From: Bacteroidales bacterium
GTDB taxonomy: Bacteria > Bacteroidota > Bacteroidia > Bacteroidales > Muribaculaceae
Direction: 5' to 3'
Length of the DNA stretch: 64,000 nt
Assembly (NCBI GenBank): GCA_019415705.1
Contig: DXYS01000018.1
Location: 25,853-89,852 of the forward strand
Below the pieces are notes generated by a model. That model saw nothing but the letters and a program-made list of their open reading frames with translations. It was not told the origin of the DNA and searched no databases. Of the stretch, positions 19,627-27,654 are shown piece after piece (position 1 is the stretch's first letter; each line of letters starts with the position of its first letter). The position numbers and the translations under genes were made by a program.

Positions 19627-19720
19627 ATGTCGCAAAATATGGAGTGGCGATTTGCAATCGCCCGAGAGACAATATCCCGTCAAGCAGTATGTTGCGGGTA
19701 GCCGATTAAAAATCGACCTT
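19627..19720 (+). repeat. REP-like composite repeat, copy A
   Basis: Two palindromic modules are seen: GGCGATTTGCAATCGCC (19645-19661) and CGATT-AAAA-ATCG around 19703-19716. Another copy of both modules, in the same order but inverted orientation, lies at 53790-53876. The segment TATGGAGTGGCGATTTGCAAT is shared. This resembles dispersed REP elements; no transposase was seen near it. Confidence 0.6.
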
Positions 19721-19732
19721 CTATATCCCGAA

Positions 19733-20284
19733 TTATTTTGTGGAACGGGTGATGACGTGGCGCCGGTCATCGGCGGAAAGCGTATTGATGTCAGTATTTG
19801 TCAGTTTTACAAAAAGCGGCATAAAGTAGGCCCGGAGTTGTGCGAAGGAAAGTTTTCTGATTGTGCGGACAGTCGGATTGAGCAATGCGTCGATGGCGCG
19901 CTCCTGTTCACGTGTGAAAAGGCCGGACCCGAAAAGTGCCGATAGCTCGACAGGCTTTTTGTCGCACATTACTTTCAGTAGGATTGAAACACGTTTTTCG
20001 CTTCGCTGCAGGCACCGCTCGCGGCGCTTTTGGGTCCGCTCTACACGTCGACGTGCATCTTCGACCATGGCGTCGGCGTGGGGTGACTTCACGGTTTTCA
20101 GCTTGTTCTCGTCAAGCGACTCGGCTATGCCGTCGGGTTTGCGGATACGTTCCGCGGTGATGATTGCCGAGACGAGGGCGTGACAGAGCGAGATGTTATC
20201 GGGGTCGGTGAGGATTTGGCGGAGAAGTTCGACGGGTATGTGTGCGGTAATGGTCTTTTGTGTTGATTTGCGTGTTCGTTTCAT
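19733..20284 (-). CDS. Hypothetical protein, basic and helical
   Basis: A 183-residue protein not recognised. It is strongly basic at the start (MKRTRKSTQK), contains a charged helical stretch (about 80-105, ARRRVERTQKRRERCLQ) and ends with a mixed domain (FGSGLFTREQERAIDALLN, LRAYFMPLFVKLTNTD). There is no signal peptide or membrane segment. A TATCTTTG box lies at 20303-20310, very close to the start, overlapping a GTGCA/TGCAC inverted repeat (20286-20303) that might be an operator. It is isolated, with a REP-like repeat just downstream. I consider it a real but uncharacterised gene. Confidence 0.6.
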   Translation of the reverse strand: MKRTRKSTQKTITAHIPVELLRQILTDPDNISLCHALVSAIITAERIRKPDGIAESLDENKLKTVKSPHADAMVEDARRRVERTQKRRERCLQRSEKRVSILLKVMCDKKPVELSALFGSGLFTREQERAIDALLNPTVRTIRKLSFAQLRAYFMPLFVKLTNTDINTLSADDRRHVITRSTK

Positions 20285-20285
20285 A

Positions 20286-20310
20286 GTGCATTATTTTTTG
20301 CACAAAGATA
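20286..20310 (-). promoter_or_regulatory. -7 box plus small inverted repeat upstream of the hypothetical gene
   Basis: TATCTTTG (minus strand, 20303-20310) with the inverted repeat GTGCA (20286-20290) / TGCAC (20299-20303) between it and the start codon at 20284. Confidence 0.4.
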
Positions 20311-20464
20311 GATACGCACTGATGCGGTGATGTGTCAATTTTGCAGCCTCGGGCGTTTTAACACTTATTAGTTATCAGCATAAGGATGGTCAAAGTTCTG
20401 TTACTTAGCATCTTTGATAACTTGCTTCTATTAGCTAAAATACACCTTCCTACTATAAAATAAC

Positions 20465-20494
20465 CGGGGCCGCGAGCAGTTGAGCGCGACCCCG
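20465..20494 (-). terminator. Terminator after the C10 protease gene
   Basis: CGGGG-c-CGCG / CGCG-a-CCCCG hairpin about 35 bases past the stop of the minus-strand protease gene, followed by GGTTATTTTATAG. Confidence 0.7.
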
Positions 20495-20528
20495 ATGATG
20501 AGAGAAATATATAAGCGTATATAATAGG

Positions 20529-23500
20529 TTATTTTATGACAAATTTTGCTGTCCTATTATCCTGAGATATGATATATATTCCCGGCGATAGATTCTCTAT
20601 GCAATTTAGATTGCCTCGATAAACAATGACACCGGAGATTGAATATATTGTCACGTCTTCGGATTCAATAATTTTGATATCTTCAATGTCAGAAATATAA
20701 TCAGTTAAATCTTGTGATTTTAGAGTCTCGTTGAAATCTGAGGAATATGTAGTACTCAAAGTCTGCTCATGGTTAACAGTATAATATACTGTAATTTCGG
20801 GGAGTGTATCTTCTGAATAGAAGTATAGGTTTCGGGCGTTCGGCTCGTATGAAACTTCATTGATTTTTACCTGAGTGATCTCCACATTTTCCAATTCGGA
20901 TGCGATGTGGAAACATTTATTCTTTTCGTCCTTGATATACCGATACATAGCCTTTGCCTCGGAGTCAGTAGCCGTGCAAGCTGCTACAAAAAATAGTCCC
21001 TTGCCGTCAAATTCAGGTAAATACTTCAAACTTGATGTATAAATATTCATTTCAGGAGATAGTCCGGTCAGGTTTATTTCTCCCTCAAAATCTACATATG
21101 CGTTGTTGAAGCCATTGCCGGACCATACCGCTTTATTATTAAACACAGGTTTTGCGTGGAACGTTACAGACCCACCGCGGACAAGTAATGCCCCTTCGGC
21201 CAATGTAGTATTTCCCATAAATTCGATTAGTTCACCATCAATTTCAAGGGCATTAGTATTAATTAGTGAGACACTTGCAGGAACCACAATTCTTTCAGCT
21301 TCTAAATCACATTCGCATACACAATTGGTCCTTATTGCCGTACATCCGTCGGCGATATTTATTATGCCTTTCATTTTGCACGGTATTGCTTCTAACTCCG
21401 GTCCCCTATCAGTGATACGATATAGCAAACCGTCTATGCCGACCCAACTTTTATTGTCGGGATGCACTTCAAAAAGTTCAGAGGATTTTAACGAACGGAA
21501 GGGGGTCGAATTATCGGCAGGAGATGCATTTTTGGGGATATATATTCTTTTCAGACCTGATGAGCTGAAAGCCGAATTACTTATTTCTATTACGCTTTCA
21601 GGAATTCTTATGTTTTCAAGAGACGTGCATCCGGCGAATGTTGAAAACGGTATTTTAGAGATGCTTTCGCTCAATTTTACACTTTCAAGCTTCGTACATT
21701 CTGTGAATATGTAATCACCCATTTTCGTAATATTGTCAGTCATTTGGATACTTCTGAGTGTCTGGCAGCCTATGAACGATTGGTCTTTTATTTCGGTCAC
21801 ATTATAGGCGATACCGTCTTTGTATATGGCGTCAGGTATTATAACGTCAGAGATTTCACCTTCATAACCGATTACGGTAGCGCTCTTGACATCACAAAAA
21901 TATCTGATTCCGTTATCAGTTAATGTATAATCAGGATTGTCTGACATCTCTCCCTCCATGATTCTGAAAAACCTGTTCCAGACATCCGCTTGTTCATATT
22001 TTGCTTTTGATCCTTCTGGTACAAAAAGTTCTCCGTTATCGGGACATTTTGTCGCGGTAAAAATACACTCGTTTATTTGTACCGGTTCCGGATTCAAAAC
22101 AGTTATATGTGCCAGATTTTCATTCCCGAAGAAAACGTTTAATCCTATCTGCTTGACCCCCGCCGGTATTTTTATTTCGGTCAAATTCAAGTTCATTAAA
22201 GAATTTGATTCGATATCTGTCAGATTTTCGGGAAGATACAACCATTTAAGGGAACTCTTTTCAACGAGACCATATTCGGGAAAAGTATTATCATCATACA
22301 GACGCTCCTGCGCATCCCCGAATTTTGAAGTGTAGTCATCACATGCTGTTACTGATGCAATTACACACGCAGATAAATCAAGGGTCTCAACAGACTGAAA
22401 ATTATCACGTATGTACCATATATCTTTGGCATTAATCCGACCCTTTAAAACAAGTCTTTTAACTGTGTGTGCATTCTCCATGGATATTAGTTCGTTTAAT
22501 GTTCCGGGAGCTGTAACCTCTATATCGCGGTCGCTGTAAGATTGATACTTGATGTTTACATTGTATTGTTGACCATATATATGCAGAGATGCAACAGAGC
22601 CTTCGGTAAGAGCTTGGTCTGAGTATGATCCGGAAATCTGATAAATTACTGTCCCATCAGAATTATTGTCTGTGCTTTCGGCAATAAAAGCAATTGATTC
22701 ACCGACAAAGACCTGAAGTGACGATTTGCCGGAAGGCAACTCTTTCAAGCCGGAATATCTGTTCAGTTTTATTTTCACTCCCGGATCAATCTCAAAATTG
22801 ACAGTCGCGGTTTGTGGCTTGTTATCCTTGACACTGACCGAAGATGGCCATTCGACTGTCCCATTGACCAATTTATATATTTCGTCGTTTTCATGTTTTG
22901 TCACAAGTTGTATTCGATCAGTCGGAGCTATTTCGGACGATACAACAACATCTGTAAATGAAATAAATGGGAAACCGCACCCCTTATATTCTTTATCTGC
23001 TGAGTTATATGTTGTATGCCATTCAGACCCAAGTATTTCTTTTATTTTGCCGTTTTGATCAACTAATGCGAGGGAGACATCTCCAACGAAGCCTTTGCAA
23101 GCCGTCATTTCAGAGTTAAAAACCGAGAAAGGCTCACCTTTAACTACATCCTTGACGCTTATATTCATTCTGCCGCCCGGATTGCCTGTCGCATTGAGGT
23201 GTTCATAGATTGGGAAAGCATATCCATTATCAGTATAACAGTCGGAATATTGCAGCCCGCTTCGATCCGGCTCAATATTTACAATAATATCACTTTCGTA
23301 TGAATAGTCTTTTGTCGGGGTCGAGCCTTCTGATGACGGAATCAGAGCGTCTAAGGCGTAATAACCGTTAAACAAACCGCTCCATCCCCAGTTTATGTGA
23401 TATTTGTCGTCAAGATATCCGTCAATAATAAATGAATGACCTGAATCAGTTTTGAGATCACGTCCGCCATAAATTAAAGGATTGCCTGATTTAAGATTTT

Positions 23501-24293
23501 CGTGCAACAAGTTAGTCCATTCTTCATCCGTACAGTTTTTCTTTTTAATATATCTGCAATCGGGTGAATAATGAAAAACTGTCGTAAGTCGAGGAGCTAC
23601 ATAATATTGATAAGCGCCACTGCTTTTTTTAGAATAATTCATGAAAACCGCCTCTGCGGCATCTTTCATTAATTTTGCGATTTCCGTCGAATTAGTCTCG
23701 TTAACATTTTGTATGGGCATTGCATCCCAGTTGTAATTCTGAGGCCAATTATGGTATTTCATTACAATAGCCATCGCTGTGGCAGTGCAGCCTGTGGGGG
23801 CTTTTATGCCATCGATGGTCGGAAAGAGGGAGTTATATGGCTCATTCTGATTCCAGTTAGCCGTCTCAAGTAATACACTTTCTTCAGATGATGAGGATGT
23901 TGTTGTTTCAGACCACGATGTGTGAGTCGGTGCATTGTCCGACAATGATTTCAGATGTTCGGTATATAATTCGAGCAGTTTGGTGAGTTGCGGTGGCATA
24001 TTCTCAAAATCAAAACTGCCATTGTCTGCAAATCCTAATATTCTCTGCACACGGTCGTCACCCGCGACAATCACAAAGCCTTGATTTTCTGTTTTGTTGA
24101 AAACATAATACGGATGTGTGGCTGATGTGAACGACCCTTTAGAATGTACCTGACGCACTGCAACCTTGCTTTTGGCTGGATAATTTATGTTTAGAAACTC
24201 CGATGCGACTGATGCCGCTTTGTCAGGACTTATCTCGCGGGCAGAGACTGTTATTGCCAGCAAGATAGCTGATAATGTGATAAGTTTTCGCAT
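20529..24293 (-). CDS. Secreted C10 (streptopain-like) cysteine protease with BspA-type leucine-rich repeats and T9SS tail
   Basis: A 1254-residue protein. A signal peptide (1-18) is followed by a Spi-like propeptide (about 20-120) and a C10 protease domain. Catalytic Cys169 lies in PTGCTATAMA, His286 in SGHSFIIDGY, and HINWGWSG is at 299-306. The middle and C-terminal parts hold BspA-like LRR_5 repeats (IKIPAGVKQIG, IPESVIEIS and similar). The last about 70 residues (VTIYSISGVIVYRG, LSPGIYIISQ, KFVIK) look like a type A T9SS sorting domain. So it is probably exported through the SprA system and placed on the cell surface. It is more AT-rich than its neighbours, which hints at transfer, and it has a long structured leader. 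Confidence 0.88.
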   Translation of the reverse strand: MRKLITLSAILLAITVSAREISPDKAASVASEFLNINYPAKSKVAVRQVHSKGSFTSATHPYYVFNKTENQGFVIVAGDDRVQRILGFADNGSFDFENMPPQLTKLLELYTEHLKSLSDNAPTHTSWSETTTSSSSEESVLLETANWNQNEPYNSLFPTIDGIKAPTGCTATAMAIVMKYHNWPQNYNWDAMPIQNVNETNSTEIAKLMKDAAEAVFMNYSKKSSGAYQYYVAPRLTTVFHYSPDCRYIKKKNCTDEEWTNLLHENLKSGNPLIYGGRDLKTDSGHSFIIDGYLDDKYHINWGWSGLFNGYYALDALIPSSEGSTPTKDYSYESDIIVNIEPDRSGLQYSDCYTDNGYAFPIYEHLNATGNPGGRMNISVKDVVKGEPFSVFNSEMTACKGFVGDVSLALVDQNGKIKEILGSEWHTTYNSADKEYKGCGFPFISFTDVVVSSEIAPTDRIQLVTKHENDEIYKLVNGTVEWPSSVSVKDNKPQTATVNFEIDPGVKIKLNRYSGLKELPSGKSSLQVFVGESIAFIAESTDNNSDGTVIYQISGSYSDQALTEGSVASLHIYGQQYNVNIKYQSYSDRDIEVTAPGTLNELISMENAHTVKRLVLKGRINAKDIWYIRDNFQSVETLDLSACVIASVTACDDYTSKFGDAQERLYDDNTFPEYGLVEKSSLKWLYLPENLTDIESNSLMNLNLTEIKIPAGVKQIGLNVFFGNENLAHITVLNPEPVQINECIFTATKCPDNGELFVPEGSKAKYEQADVWNRFFRIMEGEMSDNPDYTLTDNGIRYFCDVKSATVIGYEGEISDVIIPDAIYKDGIAYNVTEIKDQSFIGCQTLRSIQMTDNITKMGDYIFTECTKLESVKLSESISKIPFSTFAGCTSLENIRIPESVIEISNSAFSSSGLKRIYIPKNASPADNSTPFRSLKSSELFEVHPDNKSWVGIDGLLYRITDRGPELEAIPCKMKGIINIADGCTAIRTNCVCECDLEAERIVVPASVSLINTNALEIDGELIEFMGNTTLAEGALLVRGGSVTFHAKPVFNNKAVWSGNGFNNAYVDFEGEINLTGLSPEMNIYTSSLKYLPEFDGKGLFFVAACTATDSEAKAMYRYIKDEKNKCFHIASELENVEITQVKINEVSYEPNARNLYFYSEDTLPEITVYYTVNHEQTLSTTYSSDFNETLKSQDLTDYISDIEDIKIIESEDVTIYSISGVIVYRGNLNCIENLSPGIYIISQDNRTAKFVIK

Positions 24294-24344
24294 ATTGGTT
24301 TTAGGCCGCAGGACTCACCTCTTTGGCGATAATATTAAAATAAA

Positions 24345-24599
24345 GCGTGAGAGCCGTACTTGCTGCCCGTTCCACTCGTTGAGGCCTTCGCATTGCCCAT
24401 CTTCGTCGAACGAGCAAACTTGCAGAAGCCTCACGCAGAATATGTGCATATACACCGATAGCAGACGCTCTCGCGCATGCCATTGGCGTAAAATACATAT
24501 CCACATAAGCCATCTACCGTTTGCTACATTCTTGACGAAGATTTGAAAGTTGCGAAGTTTCAACGAGTCAAGAAAGAGCGTCGAGTAAACGCTTTTACT
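24345..24599 (-). ncRNA. Candidate structured RNA or long leader upstream of the C10 protease
   Basis: The gap 24294-24969 has no convincing gene in this part, but contains nested inverted repeats. GCGTGAG (24345-24351)/CTCACGC (24430-24436) encloses CTCGTT/AACGAG (24375-24414). GACGCTCT (24464-24471)/AGAGCGTC (24575-24582) encloses TTCTTGAC/GTCAAGAA (24529-24574), which encloses TTGAAA/TTTCAA. A small AGTAAA/TTTACT hairpin follows (24584-24599). A TAAATTTG box on the minus strand at 24687-24694 would start a transcript upstream of all of it. It may be a riboregulator of the protease or a separate RNA; family not recognised. Confidence 0.45.
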
Positions 24600-24686
24600 A
24601 TGTCTTTGCTGTGCTTGAGCCCAGCGTTAGGTGTCGGCACGCATCCGTTGTCCTTGATAGGATTCCGGTATATTGTCCGACAATTG

Positions 24687-24694
24687 CAAATTTA
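24687..24694 (-). promoter_or_regulatory. -7 box (TAAATTTG) upstream of the structured leader
   Basis: Full TAnnTTTG match on the minus strand, about 390 bases before the C10 protease start. No TTTG is found at the ideal -33 spacing. Confidence 0.4.
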
Positions 24695-24739
24695 TATATT
24701 ATTATTTGTATTGCTGCTAAATATCTTGAAAAACATGTT

Positions 24740-24762
24740 CGTCCGTGCAAATTGCACGGACG
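24740..24762 (-). terminator. Terminator of the minus-strand transcripts ending near 24.8 kb
   Basis: A perfect stem CGTCCGTGCAA / TTGCACGGACG with a 1-base centre is followed on the minus strand by AACATGTTTTTC. Confidence 0.75.
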
Positions 24763-24773
24763 ACGGATGATTC

Positions 24774-24875
24774 ATAATTCATATTGCTTAGTCAGAATAC
24801 AAAACCTATAATGCCGATGGCGGTCAGGAGCCGGCAGACGGCGCCGGCTATGCGCCAGTTGCGCCGTGTGACGGC
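24774..24875 (-). pseudogene. Truncated copy of the 3' end of the small membrane protein gene
   Basis: From 24774 to about 24865 this segment matches 25358-25450, with only a handful of mismatches over about 90 bases. On the minus strand it codes TRRNWRIAGAVCRLLTAIG and ends IGIIGFVF plus stop at 24792-24794, the same ending as the intact gene at 25374-25544. No N-terminus or start codon is kept. It is a decayed duplicate lying on the other side of an AT-rich gene. Confidence 0.75.
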
Positions 24876-24899
24876 CACGGTCTCGCAGGGAGAAACTAT

Positions 24900-24939
24900 G
24901 AGCGGGAGGATGTGCCTATTCTGACGCAGCCTCCCGCTC
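24900..24939 (-). terminator. Hairpin terminator after the AT-rich membrane gene
   Basis: A ten-base perfect stem GAGCGGGAGG / CCTCCCGCTC with a 20-base loop lies 30 bases past the stop at 24970. The following T-run is weak (ATAGTTTC). Confidence 0.65.
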
Positions 24940-24969
24940 ATTTACGGTTTAGTGGACAGTAAAAATAAA

Positions 24970-25323
24970 TTATCTTTTAGAATCCTTTTGAACGATAAAA
25001 ATATTGCTGATTATAATGATACTTAGGCCTAAGGAACACCAGAAACCGATGGAGGCATTAATACCGTTGTTCTTTAATATTGCGGCAGATAATGCTATTG
25101 CATACGGCAATGAAAAATCTTGTGGCTGAATTTTATCAAATCGGTAAAAAGGAATCTTACTCTTGAATAATATAGATAGCCCTAAAAGTAGTAATGAGAT
25201 TACTCCTATATTTAGAGAAATAAATAATATTATACGATCTCCTAATAAACCTATTGTAATAAATGGTAGTGTGGCCGCAAGAATTTCAGAGCAAATAGTT
25301 GGAAGTGAGTTTCTGGCAAACAT
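24970..25323 (-). CDS. Small AT-rich integral membrane protein, unknown function
   Basis: A 117-residue protein with about four hydrophobic segments (roughly residues 13-30, 31-53, 73-88, 91-111), a polar loop rich in K/D/Q (FKSKIPFYRFDKIQPQ) and a charged end (VQKDSKR). It is not recognised. Its base composition is clearly more AT-rich than the adjoining operon. It sits between the truncated and the intact copies of a small membrane gene, so it was probably inserted there. It has no visible promoter of its own and may ride on the large operon's transcript. Confidence 0.6.
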   Translation of the reverse strand: MFARNSLPTICSEILAATLPFITIGLLGDRIILFISLNIGVISLLLLGLSILFKSKIPFYRFDKIQPQDFSLPYAIALSAAILKNNGINASIGFWCSLGLSIIIISNIFIVQKDSKR

Positions 25324-25373
25324 TAGTATAAATCAGTGTCATTATAGGAAATAATATAATTCATATTGCTTAG

Positions 25374-25544
25374 TCAGAATACATATCCTATGATGCCGAT
25401 GGCGGTCAGGAGCCAGCAGACGGCGCCGGCGATGCGCCAGTTGCGGCGTCGGGCGGCGAGCTTTTTGCCGCGGCCCTTATACATGGCAGGCATCACGAAG
25501 TAGCAGAACAGTCCGATTACAGCAAGAATAATTATCGTTGGCAT
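25374..25544 (-). CDS. 56-residue membrane protein, last gene of the NTPase/cytoskeletal operon
   Basis: A short gene of 56 codons read from 25544 (MPTIIILAVIGLF...) to a TGA at 25374-25376. It has two hydrophobic segments (about 3-20 and 38-56) separated by a strongly basic loop (KGRGKKLAARRRNWR). It starts 27 bases after the stop of the membrane GTPase gene in the same direction, so it belongs to that operon. A partial duplicate of its 3' half exists at 24774-24875; retention of the reading frame in both copies supports its being a real gene. Confidence 0.65.
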   Translation of the reverse strand: MPTIIILAVIGLFCYFVMPAMYKGRGKKLAARRRNWRIAGAVCWLLTAIGIIGYVF

Positions 25545-25571
25545 AATTGCATTTTCATTTAGAATTTACCG

Positions 25572-27632
25572 TTACAGCGAGATGTCGAGCTGTTTGACGA
25601 TGACGCTGTCGACGACAGACGTGATGTTTGACTCGTCACCTTTCGCTACGGACGAGACTGCAAGCAGTGTCAGCGACGCGAATTGGTTGCCCCAGTTTAG
25701 GAGGTCGTGCTGTCCGAGCTCCTCGTCGAAGAATACGCGCAAATCGTCCTGTGAGTTGACGTCAACGTCGCGGTTGATGTAGCCGAGGTCTTTCTTGACA
25801 AGCACGAGATTCATATGCACTTGTTTTGGGTCGCGGTTATGAGCCTTGAGCTGATTGATAATCGAGTCTTTCATCGCCTTGACATCCAGTTTCACCACGG
25901 ATTTATCGTCATGCTTGTCAAGCCATGCCTTGTATTTGTCGGCGTAGCCTTCGCCGTCAGACAGATTGGTGGTTATCGGGTCGATGATAAAGAGTATCGA
26001 GTTGACATTGCCGAAGAATCGTGTGGCATCGGCTGTCACCTGAGCGTTGTTGAAGTCAAACACCTCGCCGGCCACGTCATTGATAAACAGGCGGTAGGGC
26101 ACGGGCAAGTGCTGACGCTTGATAATCATCTGCGTTGAGGCCACATCGTCAACGGCGGTCTTGGCCGGCATGTTCTCGGGTGAGATGTAGCCTTCGGCGG
26201 CAATGCGTCTGATTTTGTCGGGCATAGCCTCGTCCTTGACTGTCTGTTTGACGTCTGTGAAGTCTGCACGTTTGCTGCCGACACGGCGGATGATTTCAGC
26301 CAGCAGGCGGTAGGTAAGCGTACTTTTGCCTGACTGCGGGCTGCCGGCAAGAGCTATGTGCAGCTCGGTGCCTTCCTCGGCTCGGATGCGTTTATGGCAG
26401 TTGCCGCACTCGCGGGCGAGACGGTCGCGGCCGTTGAGCAGCATTGTCGGCATGCGCTCCTTTGACTTGGGATGAGTGATATGGAAGAGACCGTAAACGC
26501 CCGGCCGCAACTTTATATTGTTGGGCAGCGGCTCGTAGCCCTCGTCGGTACGGCTCAGATAGATGGCAGGCTCTGACGGACGCTGACAGTGGGGGCACGG
26601 GTGCTTAATGTTGTAACGTGAAGTGACGATACGCTCGATGAGCATCAGCGAGCCGGCAAATATCATCCACAGTATGGCGAGCGCCAATAGCAGGGCGATA
26701 GGCGTGGCCGCGATGAGCAGAGCCGGACGCCAGTACTCGACAACGAGGTCCCATGAGAACGAGAGGATGTTGAACTCGTTGAAGAACGCGAGGCCTTTCT
26801 CGGCGCAGTAGTCGCCGAAACCGGTGATCTCGTCGTCGTATGCCCAGATGATACCGCCGATGATGACGGCAATGATGGCGCCCCACGCTCCGCAGATACA
26901 TGCGATGATGCCGATGATACATGAGATGATGCCCACCCACATCAGCACATAGCAGAGTATCTTGACAATCCACAGCAGTACGAACACCGTGCCGCCCAAC
27001 GCGAGCATCACAAGGATAGACACGACCGCTGCGAGTATCATGATAAGGCAGATAGCGACGACATAGATATACGGCTCGGGGCAGAAGAAGAATGTCTTCT
27101 TCATACCGTTGATTGGGCGTCCGGTAATAGGTCTGTTCTCTTCAGTATACATTCCGTAAAAGAAAAACGCTATACCCGCAATACTCAGCAGTATGGTAAG
27201 GCACATCAGCACCCACTTGGCTATTTCCTGCGAGTGCTCGATGGTCGCCTCAGGGATGTAAACCTCTGCGGCGACAGGTCTGTACTCAGGGTTTACCTCG
27301 GGAATCAGACGGTGTATGTTTGTGACATAACCTTCGACAGCGAATGACGAATTATTGCTATTCCATTCGTCGACGATTGTCACCCATTCATAACCGTTCT
27401 GTCTGAAAGTAGTGTCGGCTTCCAAATAGACGATGTCTCCGGGCCTGAGCTGGGTCAGAAGAGTTCCGGATGTGCTCGGCTGCGAGCGCACATTGAGTTT
27501 CTGACCCTCCGAGACAACATAACGGTACTCTTTCTGTGAGCGGTTGCTGCCATATTCCTTGGCTTCGGCCGCGGGAGCGGCGACGATGATTGTTAATAAC
27601 GCTGCTATAAGCAGACGGATTATCTTATACAT
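25572..27632 (-). CDS. Membrane-anchored GTPase with SH3-like and zinc-ribbon domains
   Basis: A 686-residue protein. In order: signal/anchor (1-22), an SH3-like domain (about 35-110, YRYVVSEGQKLNVRSQPS), several membrane helices (about 136-160, 188-232, 236-264, 302-332), a split zinc ribbon (CPHC at 346-349, CGNC at 409-412), then a P-loop GTPase domain: GSPQSGKS (430-437) and DVAG (519-522) as switch II. It resembles the 'double-GTPase' families tied to GAP1 proteins (recalled, not searched). The SH3-like part should face the periplasm and the GTPase the cytoplasm. It overlaps nothing and follows the GAP1-like gene by 22 bases. Confidence 0.75.
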   Translation of the reverse strand: MYKIIRLLIAALLTIIVAAPAAEAKEYGSNRSQKEYRYVVSEGQKLNVRSQPSTSGTLLTQLRPGDIVYLEADTTFRQNGYEWVTIVDEWNSNNSSFAVEGYVTNIHRLIPEVNPEYRPVAAEVYIPEATIEHSQEIAKWVLMCLTILLSIAGIAFFFYGMYTEENRPITGRPINGMKKTFFFCPEPYIYVVAICLIMILAAVVSILVMLALGGTVFVLLWIVKILCYVLMWVGIISCIIGIIACICGAWGAIIAVIIGGIIWAYDDEITGFGDYCAEKGLAFFNEFNILSFSWDLVVEYWRPALLIAATPIALLLALAILWMIFAGSLMLIERIVTSRYNIKHPCPHCQRPSEPAIYLSRTDEGYEPLPNNIKLRPGVYGLFHITHPKSKERMPTMLLNGRDRLARECGNCHKRIRAEEGTELHIALAGSPQSGKSTLTYRLLAEIIRRVGSKRADFTDVKQTVKDEAMPDKIRRIAAEGYISPENMPAKTAVDDVASTQMIIKRQHLPVPYRLFINDVAGEVFDFNNAQVTADATRFFGNVNSILFIIDPITTNLSDGEGYADKYKAWLDKHDDKSVVKLDVKAMKDSIINQLKAHNRDPKQVHMNLVLVKKDLGYINRDVDVNSQDDLRVFFDEELGQHDLLNWGNQFASLTLLAVSSVAKGDESNITSVVDSVIVKQLDISL

Positions 27633-27654
27633 AATCGTGTGTTGTTAGTTTCGA

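Noticed and set aside
24301..24563. Overlapping minus-strand frames of 70 and 82 codons upstream of the C10 protease
   Set aside because: Two overlapping frames with Arg/Ser/Trp-rich sequence sit exactly in the nested stem structure; this looks like translation of a structured RNA or leader.
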